Shown in pieces: positions 58,750 to 64,000 of a stretch of DNA of 64,000 nt. The position numbers and the translations under genes are program-made. A model generated the notes under the pieces. It was not told the origin of the DNA, searched no databases, and worked only from the letters and a program-made list of their open reading frames with translations. The DNA is taken from positions 186,001 to 250,000 of the forward strand of contig CAMTIM010000022.1 of NCBI GenBank assembly GCA_947072565.1. Reading direction: 5' to 3'. Numbering within the stretch: position 1 is the first letter of the stretch; each line of letters begins with the position of its first letter. Source of the stretch: an uncultured Peptostreptococcaceae bacterium (GTDB lineage Bacteria > Bacillota > Clostridia > Peptostreptococcales > Peptostreptococcaceae).

Positions 58750-59700
58750 TTATAACTGTTTTCCTCTTAAATCATTAGCAATTTCTTCTATCTTCCTTAG
58801 CCTATGATTAACTCCAGATTTTCCTATAGGTGGGCTCAACATCTCTCCTAATTCCTTAAGTGTCAAATCTTCGCACTCTACTCTAAGCTGAGCTATCTCT
58901 TGTAAATTGTCTGGTAAACTACTTATACCAACTGTTTCTTGTATAAATTTAATATTTTCAACTTGTCTAACTGCTGCATTTACTGTTTTAGAAAGGTTCG
59001 CTGTTTCACAATTAACTATACGATTAACATTATTTCTCATAGCTTTTACTATTTTAGTATTTTGAAGACTTAAGAGAGCATGATGAGCTCCTATAATACT
59101 TAATAAATCTGATATTTGTTCACTTTCTTTTAAATATACAACATAGTTATTTTTTCTTGATACTATTTTACAGTTAAATCCTAAAGAATTTATAAAGTCT
59201 CTCAATGATTCCGCAAAATCTCTATTATTTGTAACAAATTCTATATGATAATTTTTTCCTGGATCACTTATTGAGCCTCCACCAAGAAATGCACCTCTTA
59301 TAAACGCTCTTTTGCATTCCTCATGTTGTATAAGATTGACTGGAACTTTGTTTAAAGTATAAAATCCATCTCCTGGAGCTAATATACCTAGTTCCTTTAT
59401 AAGTTTTTCTGCTCCCATTTCACTAGTCACCATAAGAACGTAACTGTTATTTCTCTTAAGCATTTGGTTCTTATTTACAGAAATAGTTGTATTTATACCA
59501 AAGTTTTGTTTTAATAACTTAAATATTTTACGAGCTATTGAATTTAACTCCGTTGTTATCTTCAAATTTAATTTCTTATAGCCTACAATTTGTATACTTC
59601 CTGCTAATCTTACTAACGCCGCTAATTCTGTTATGTTACAACAATTATTTTCAGATGTAACTCTTGCTAACTCATTTTTTGTTTCAGTTGAAAAAGACAT
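58750..59700 (-). CDS. whiA: WhiA regulator
   Basis: WhiA is a conserved Gram-positive DNA-binding protein linked to sporulation in actinomycetes and to cell division in Bacillus. The 316-residue protein has a degenerate LAGLIDADG-type N-terminal domain ([19 protein letters not shown]) and a C-terminal helix-turn-helix ([22 protein letters not shown]). ATG at 59700 has GGTGA upstream. It follows the NUDIX gene by 16 nt in the rapZ-yvcK-whiA cluster. Confidence 0.96.
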   Translation of the reverse strand: MSFSTETKNELARVTSENNCCNITELAALVRLAGSIQIVGYKKLNLKITTELNSIARKIFKLLKQNFGINTTISVNKNQMLKRNNSYVLMVTSEMGAEKLIKELGILAPGDGFYTLNKVPVNLIQHEECKRAFIRGAFLGGGSISDPGKNYHIEFVTNNRDFAESLRDFINSLGFNCKIVSRKNNYVVYLKESEQISDLLSIIGAHHALLSLQNTKIVKAMRNNVNRIVNCETANLSKTVNAAVRQVENIKFIQETVGISSLPDNLQEIAQLRVECEDLTLKELGEMLSPPIGKSGVNHRLRKIEEIANDLRGKQL

Positions 59701-59716
59701 ATACATCACCTATTAA

Positions 59717-60142
59717 CTAGTTCTTTTTTAACCTTTTTTTAATTTCTTGTAAGGCTACTTTTATTATTTCCTTCTCATCATCGTATCTAGCTAAATCTAC
59801 CACTCTATCTAAATGTATAAATTTAGCATCAATGAAACCTTCTTCTTTTTGAGGTATTGTATCCATGCTCCTCGCTTGCATCAAATACCAAAAAACTGTT
59901 TTATGAACTGCTCTATTTTCATCCCAGTTCTCCTTGAAGGTATAGTGAATTTCTCCTAAATACTTTAATATATCCGCTTTGACTCCAGTTTCTTCTAGCA
60001 CTTCTCTTAGTGCTGCTTCTTGTCTATTTTCGCCTTCCTCTACTTTTCCTTTTGGTAAAACCCAATCTCCGTTGAATTTTCTAAGTAAAAGTATAGCATT
60101 GCCAAACAGTACTACGCCACCGGCACTAACCTCTTCTCTCAT
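59717..60142 (-). CDS. NUDIX hydrolase
   Basis: The 141-residue enzyme has the complete NUDIX box GKVEEGENRQEAALREVLEE followed by TGV, which binds Mg2+ and cleaves nucleoside-diphosphate derivatives. The N-terminus VSAGGVVLFGNAILLL is typical. The substrate is unknown; MutT-like or dinucleoside polyphosphate activities are possible. AAGGAG precedes the ATG. It sits between yvcK and whiA. Confidence 0.92.
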   Translation of the reverse strand: MREEVSAGGVVLFGNAILLLRKFNGDWVLPKGKVEEGENRQEAALREVLEETGVKADILKYLGEIHYTFKENWDENRAVHKTVFWYLMQARSMDTIPQKEEGFIDAKFIHLDRVVDLARYDDEKEIIKVALQEIKKRLKKN

Positions 60143-60207
60143 AGATGTTCACTCCTTAAAACTAACATAATAATAAGGATTTCTACATAAAACTTTAAAA
60201 TCCTTTT

Positions 60208-61317
60208 TTACTTGCTACTATCATTTTTATGACTTAGTGCCAAATTGATAATTATATTAGAAATATATTTTGCATCATGCCTAATATAATTACTTTTTAT
60301 TTCAATCAAGTTTTCTTCTATAGTTTTTACCCCCATACTTTTAAGAGTATCTCTTTGAGCTTTATCTAATAAAACTTGCTTTGCTCCATCCTTTTGATAT
60401 ATTTCAAATATAGCATCCGGCAAGATTTCATTATTAGCTATTACATAATCTAATACGTTTTCTTTAGTATGTCTAACTATAGCTTCTACATGATCTAGTA
60501 CATTATGACCATCTGTTTCTCCTGGCTGAGTCATTATATTAGATATATATACTTTAGGAGCATTAGATTTTTTAATAGCCTCTACTACTCCCTCTACCAA
60601 TAAGTTAGGCATTATACTTGTATATAAACTTCCTGGTCCCATTATAATTATATCAGCATTATCAATAGAATTAATAACTTCATCTAATGGTTTAACATCC
60701 ATTGGGTTTAAATATACTTTGTCTATGCAACTCTTTTGATTTTTTACCTCTTTTGGTATTATCGACTCACCAATTACTTTATTACCATTTTTTAATTGAG
60801 CTATTAACTTTATATCTTCTAATGTTACAGGTAAAACTCTACCTGTAATAGCAAATATCTGACTCATTTTATATATAGCTATTTCAAAATTTCCATATAA
60901 TCCATTCATAGCTGCTAAAAATAGATTTCCAAAACTTTGGCCTTTTAATGCACCTTCTGTAAATCTATATTTCATTACCTCATCCATAGTGGGTTCTATG
61001 TTTGCAAGAGCCAATAGACAATTCCTTATATCGCCCGGTGGTAACATTCCTAAATCTTCTCTTAAAATACCTGACCCTCCTCCATCATCAGCAACTGTAA
61101 CTATTGCTGTGATATTTTGAGTGTAGTGTTTTAATCCTCTTAAGAACACTGATTGTCCTGTACCTCCACCAATCACTACCACTTTAGGATCTAAATATTC
61201 TTTATTCCTCATATGTAATGATTGTACTTTTTCTCTTATTATTTTCTTGTATAAGTATAGAGATACTATTAGTGCAATCCATCCTGTTACCCCTATTACT
61301 ATAAGTATACTTGTCAT
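60208..61317 (-). CDS. YvcK/GlmR-like gluconeogenesis factor
   Basis: The 369-residue protein is of the CofD-like YvcK family, which binds UDP-GlcNAc in Bacillus and balances carbon flow to the cell wall. The glycine loop VIGGGTGQSVFLRGL and the DDGGGSGILRED motif are clear. A membrane segment (ILIVIGVTGWIALIVSLYL) is added at the N-terminus, as in many clostridial members. GGAGG lies 5 nt before the ATG at 61317. It is next to rapZ, as usual. Confidence 0.94.
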   Translation of the reverse strand: MTSILIVIGVTGWIALIVSLYLYKKIIREKVQSLHMRNKEYLDPKVVVIGGGTGQSVFLRGLKHYTQNITAIVTVADDGGGSGILREDLGMLPPGDIRNCLLALANIEPTMDEVMKYRFTEGALKGQSFGNLFLAAMNGLYGNFEIAIYKMSQIFAITGRVLPVTLEDIKLIAQLKNGNKVIGESIIPKEVKNQKSCIDKVYLNPMDVKPLDEVINSIDNADIIIMGPGSLYTSIMPNLLVEGVVEAIKKSNAPKVYISNIMTQPGETDGHNVLDHVEAIVRHTKENVLDYVIANNEILPDAIFEIYQKDGAKQVLLDKAQRDTLKSMGVKTIEENLIEIKSNYIRHDAKYISNIIINLALSHKNDSSK

Positions 61318-61330
61318 TTTTGCCTCCATA

Positions 61331-62188
61331 TTATCTTAACATAGAGTCCCTGTGTTTCTTAACTACTCTATATCCTTTATTAATTAGTTCTTCATATATA
61401 AGGTTTGATATAGTTACTGATCTATGTCTTCCCCCTGTACATCCAATTCCTATTACTAGATGCTGTTTTCCTTCTTCTATATACTGAGGTACTAAAAACT
61501 GTATCATATCATTTAATTTATTGTAAAACTCTTTACTTATATCTGAATCCATAACATAATCTCTAACGTCTTGGTCATCTCCTGTTTTAGGTCTTAATTC
61601 TTCTAAATAATATGGATTTGGTAAAAATCTCACATCAAATACTAAGTCGCAATCTGCAGGGATACCATGCTTAAATCCAAATGATACCACTGATATAGTT
61701 AGTTTATTATTATCCTCGCCTTCAGAAAATATTTTTCCTATTTCTTCCTTTAGGTCTCTTGGCTTCATATTTGTTGTATCTATTATGCAGTCTGATATTT
61801 CTTTTAACGGCTCCATTATTTCTCTTTCCATTTTTATACCTTCTGGTATTTGCATATTTCTTGATAATGGATGATTCCTTCTTGTCATTTTATATCTTTT
61901 TAATAAAGCATCATCAGAACAATCTAAGTATATCATTTCATGCTTATAATTTGCTTTTCTTAGATAGCTCAGGCTTTCATGAAGTGCTTCGAAAAATTTT
62001 CTACCTCTTATGTCTATACCTAATGCAACCTTATCAATACTCGAATTGGGTTGATAACATAATTCTGCGAACTTAGTTATTAAGGCAGGAGGTAAGTTGT
62101 CTACACAGTAAAAACCCATATCCTCTAAAGCTCTCATTGTTTCACTTTTTCCTGATCCTGAAAGACCCGTAACTATCACAAATTTCAT
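61331..62188 (-). CDS. rapZ: RapZ/YvcJ nucleotide-binding protein
   Basis: The 285-residue protein has Walker A GLSGSGKS (8-15) and the C-terminal motif GIGCTGGRHRSV. In E. coli RapZ steers the sRNAs that control glucosamine-6-phosphate synthase; the Bacillus homologue YvcJ hydrolyses GTP and affects competence. GGGGGAG precedes the ATG. It is followed by yvcK after 13 nt. Confidence 0.96.
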   Translation of the reverse strand: MKFVIVTGLSGSGKSETMRALEDMGFYCVDNLPPALITKFAELCYQPNSSIDKVALGIDIRGRKFFEALHESLSYLRKANYKHEMIYLDCSDDALLKRYKMTRRNHPLSRNMQIPEGIKMEREIMEPLKEISDCIIDTTNMKPRDLKEEIGKIFSEGEDNNKLTISVVSFGFKHGIPADCDLVFDVRFLPNPYYLEELRPKTGDDQDVRDYVMDSDISKEFYNKLNDMIQFLVPQYIEEGKQHLVIGIGCTGGRHRSVTISNLIYEELINKGYRVVKKHRDSMLR

Positions 62189-62207
62189 ATTTTCTCCCCC
62201 TATTGAC

Positions 62208-62921
62208 CTATATTTTAATATTTTCTACTAAAGATAAATCTAAATTAGCCTCTCGTATATTTTTCATGGCTAACTCAAAGTTCCCTACATTTTCTGGCTT
62301 ATGTGCATCCGACCCTATAATAAATTTATTTCCTATATCTTTAATTTCTTTTAATTGACTAACACTTAAAAACCCGTGGCTACTATTTATTTCCAGTCTA
62401 GTATTTGTTTCTTTTGCAACTTTAGCAATTTCTTGTATACAAACCTCTCCTTTGTCTCCAGGGTGAGTTATTATAAATATATCATTTTTCCTCATTGCAT
62501 TTATTATAGCCTTAGTATTATACTCTTTAGCTTTTTTACTTTTTACTACATAATTGTTACAATGATTGATCATACCTTTAATTGATGTAGGCATAGACCC
62601 AAAGTGATATCCTGCCATTACATAATCTAACAAAGGGATAATATTATCATTTATATCTATATTACCATTTTCATCTAATATATTACATTCCATTCCTAAA
62701 AGTATCTCTATATTATCGTATTTAAGTTTTAATTTATCTATTTCTTCTCTCATTTTAGATATATCTTTAACTTTTACTCCAAAGTTCATATGCTTATATC
62801 CATGGTCTGATATTCCGATTGTCTTTATACCTTTAGATATTGCTTCTTTTACATTATCCTCTATTGACCCTTTTCCATGACTGTACACAGTATGTGTGTG
62901 ATAATCAGCTATTATTTGCAT
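62208..62921 (-). CDS. PHP-domain phosphatase/phosphoesterase
   Basis: The 237-residue protein has PHP metal motifs: DYHTHTVYSHGKG near the N-terminus, SDHGYKHMN, ITHPGDKG and GSDAHKPEN near the C-terminus. Such YcdX-like proteins hydrolyse phosphomonoesters; the substrate here is unknown. GAGAGG precedes the ATG. It stands between murB and rapZ, an arrangement I recall from other clostridia. Confidence 0.92.
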   Translation of the reverse strand: MQIIADYHTHTVYSHGKGSIEDNVKEAISKGIKTIGISDHGYKHMNFGVKVKDISKMREEIDKLKLKYDNIEILLGMECNILDENGNIDINDNIIPLLDYVMAGYHFGSMPTSIKGMINHCNNYVVKSKKAKEYNTKAIINAMRKNDIFIITHPGDKGEVCIQEIAKVAKETNTRLEINSSHGFLSVSQLKEIKDIGNKFIIGSDAHKPENVGNFELAMKNIREANLDLSLVENIKI

Positions 62922-62924
62922 TTA

Positions 62925-63839
62925 TTAATCCTCTCCAAGTATTCTAACTTCTTCCTCAAGCATTATTCCAAATTTAGCATTTACAGTACTTTTTACTACA
63001 TACATTAATTCTAATAAATCTTTTGCTGTAGTGTTTCCTAAGTTAACAACAAATCCACAGTGCTTTTCTGATACTTGTGCTCCTCTTAAAGTAAGACCTC
63101 TAAGACCACATTCTTCTATTAATTGCCCTGCAAAATGTCCTTTAGGTCTTTTGAATGTACTACCAGCACTTGGTAAACTTAGGGGTTGCTTTGAAACTCT
63201 TCTTTGAGTAAAATCCTTCATTGTTGCTTTTATTTCATCATAATTTCCTTTTTGTAGTTCTATCTCTACAGATAAAACTATATAATCAGTTCTTGAAAGA
63301 ATACTTTTTCTATATTCAAACTCCATTTGTTCATTTGTAAACTCAAATATATTTCCATCTGTATCCATAAGTTTTACAGATTTAACTATATCTTTCATCT
63401 CTCCACCATAAGCACCTGCATTCATAGCTATGGCTCCACCTAATGTACCAGGTATTCCAGCTGCAAATTCAAAGCCTTTTAGTTCTTCTCTTGAAACAGC
63501 TTTCCCTACTACAGAAAGTAACGCTCCTGATTCAATTTTAACATTAGTTCCTTTTATATCGAAATTATTAAAGTTGTTAGATATCTCTATAACAACACCT
63601 CTTATCCCGCCATCTTTTACTAATAGATTAGATCCATTTCCGATTATTAAATATGGAACCTTTTCTTTTTTTATTAATACCATTATATCACTTAATTGAG
63701 TTTCACTTGTTGGCTTAACCAATATATCTGCAGGTCCTCCAACTCTAAAAGATATATGTTTTTTCATAGGCTCATCTAACTTTACATTTTCTTGTCCTAC
63801 GATATTTAACAAACTTTCATATATATATTCCTTATTCAT
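62925..63839 (-). CDS. murB: UDP-N-acetylenolpyruvoylglucosamine reductase
   Basis: MurB reduces UDP-GlcNAc-enolpyruvate to UDP-MurNAc in peptidoglycan synthesis. The 304-residue type II protein shows the FAD motifs FRVGGPADILV and GNGSNLLVKDGG, GIPGTLGGAIAMNAGAYGG, and the substrate/catalytic region SLPSAGSTFKRPKG. AGGAGG precedes the ATG. It is first in the murB-PHP-rapZ-yvcK-NUDIX-whiA run. Confidence 0.97.
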   Translation of the reverse strand: MNKEYIYESLLNIVGQENVKLDEPMKKHISFRVGGPADILVKPTSETQLSDIMVLIKKEKVPYLIIGNGSNLLVKDGGIRGVVIEISNNFNNFDIKGTNVKIESGALLSVVGKAVSREELKGFEFAAGIPGTLGGAIAMNAGAYGGEMKDIVKSVKLMDTDGNIFEFTNEQMEFEYRKSILSRTDYIVLSVEIELQKGNYDEIKATMKDFTQRRVSKQPLSLPSAGSTFKRPKGHFAGQLIEECGLRGLTLRGAQVSEKHCGFVVNLGNTTAKDLLELMYVVKSTVNAKFGIMLEEEVRILGED

Positions 63840-63972
63840 ATATTTCCTCCTAGTTTATACTATTTATTCATTATTTATCTATATAAATATATTATTAATT
63901 TCATCTATTTATATATAATAATGTATTAAAAAAAAAATAACAATATATAAAGGCTTTAAATTGCATTAAAAA

Positions 63973-63998
63973 AGCGTTGATATCACTATATCAACGCT
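63973..63998 (-). terminator. Terminator of a gene beyond the window
   Basis: AGCGTTGATAT/ATATCAACGCT with a 4-nt loop, followed by six T on the minus strand. It must serve a minus-strand gene lying past position 64000. Confidence 0.85.
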
Positions 63999-64000
63999 GT

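Overview
This 64 kb window is a chromosomal segment of a low-GC, spore-forming Clostridia member. It is most like the Peptostreptococcaceae (Clostridioides, Paraclostridium or Romboutsia type), but I cannot fix the genus. Support comes from the very AT-rich intergenic regions, strong AGGAGG-type ribosome sites, a GluD-type glutamate dehydrogenase, a Spo0E-like gene, WhiA, an RNase PH-RdgB fusion, and a small type IV pilus cluster close to lon/engB. About nine genes in ten lie on the minus strand, so the window probably sits on one replichore with transcription following replication. I see no rRNA, tRNA, insertion sequence, prophage or CRISPR array.

Layout. 1-6.9 kb: the end of an aromatic-acid-exporter-type membrane protein, gluD, a small cysteine protein, thioredoxin, and a four-domain CoA-disulfide reductase/rhodanese/TusA/DsrE protein facing a divergent Crp/Fnr regulator. 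6.9-12.2 kb: the phosphate-uptake genes pstS, pstC, pstA, pstB and phoU, interrupted between pstS and pstC by an AgrA/LytTR-type regulator whose receiver domain has lost its second half. 12.2-17 kb: pepF, degV, mgtC-type, mscS and spo0E-like genes. 17-24 kb: a Fur-type promoter with feoAB, an HtrA protease, pgi, and a Na/Pi cotransporter. 24-28 kb: a FAD dehydrogenase, two unknown genes and a SEC-C protein. 28-33.6 kb: a minimal type IV pilus operon (DUF881 gene, pilB, pilC, pilin, pilM, pilN, pilO). 33.7-42.6 kb: a tandem P-loop protein, engB, lon, a split chromate transporter, clpX, clpP and tig. 42.6-52 kb: a phosphodiesterase, rph-rdgB, ligA, a 2-hydroxyacid dehydrogenase, rlmD, an unknown membrane protein, and an NSS transporter with a 32-residue MetS partner. 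52-64 kb: pyk, pfkA, dnaE, whiA, a NUDIX gene, yvcK/glmR, rapZ, a PHP gene and murB.

The main regulatory observation is a family of hexamer arrays (TTAACA-like, mostly 11-bp period) resembling PhoP boxes. They stand before pstS, before pstC and before the Na/Pi cotransporter, each 12-14 nt upstream of a plausible -10. They tie two phosphate importers into one regulon and explain how pstCAB-phoU can be expressed although a terminator-bounded LytTR gene separates them from pstS. Other points worth following are a pilM reading frame with a good ribosome site but no ATG, GTG or TTG start; a class-II-spaced Crp/Fnr-like site in front of the persulfide-handling fusion gene; and a candidate plus-strand small RNA in the gap between pgi and the Na/Pi gene.
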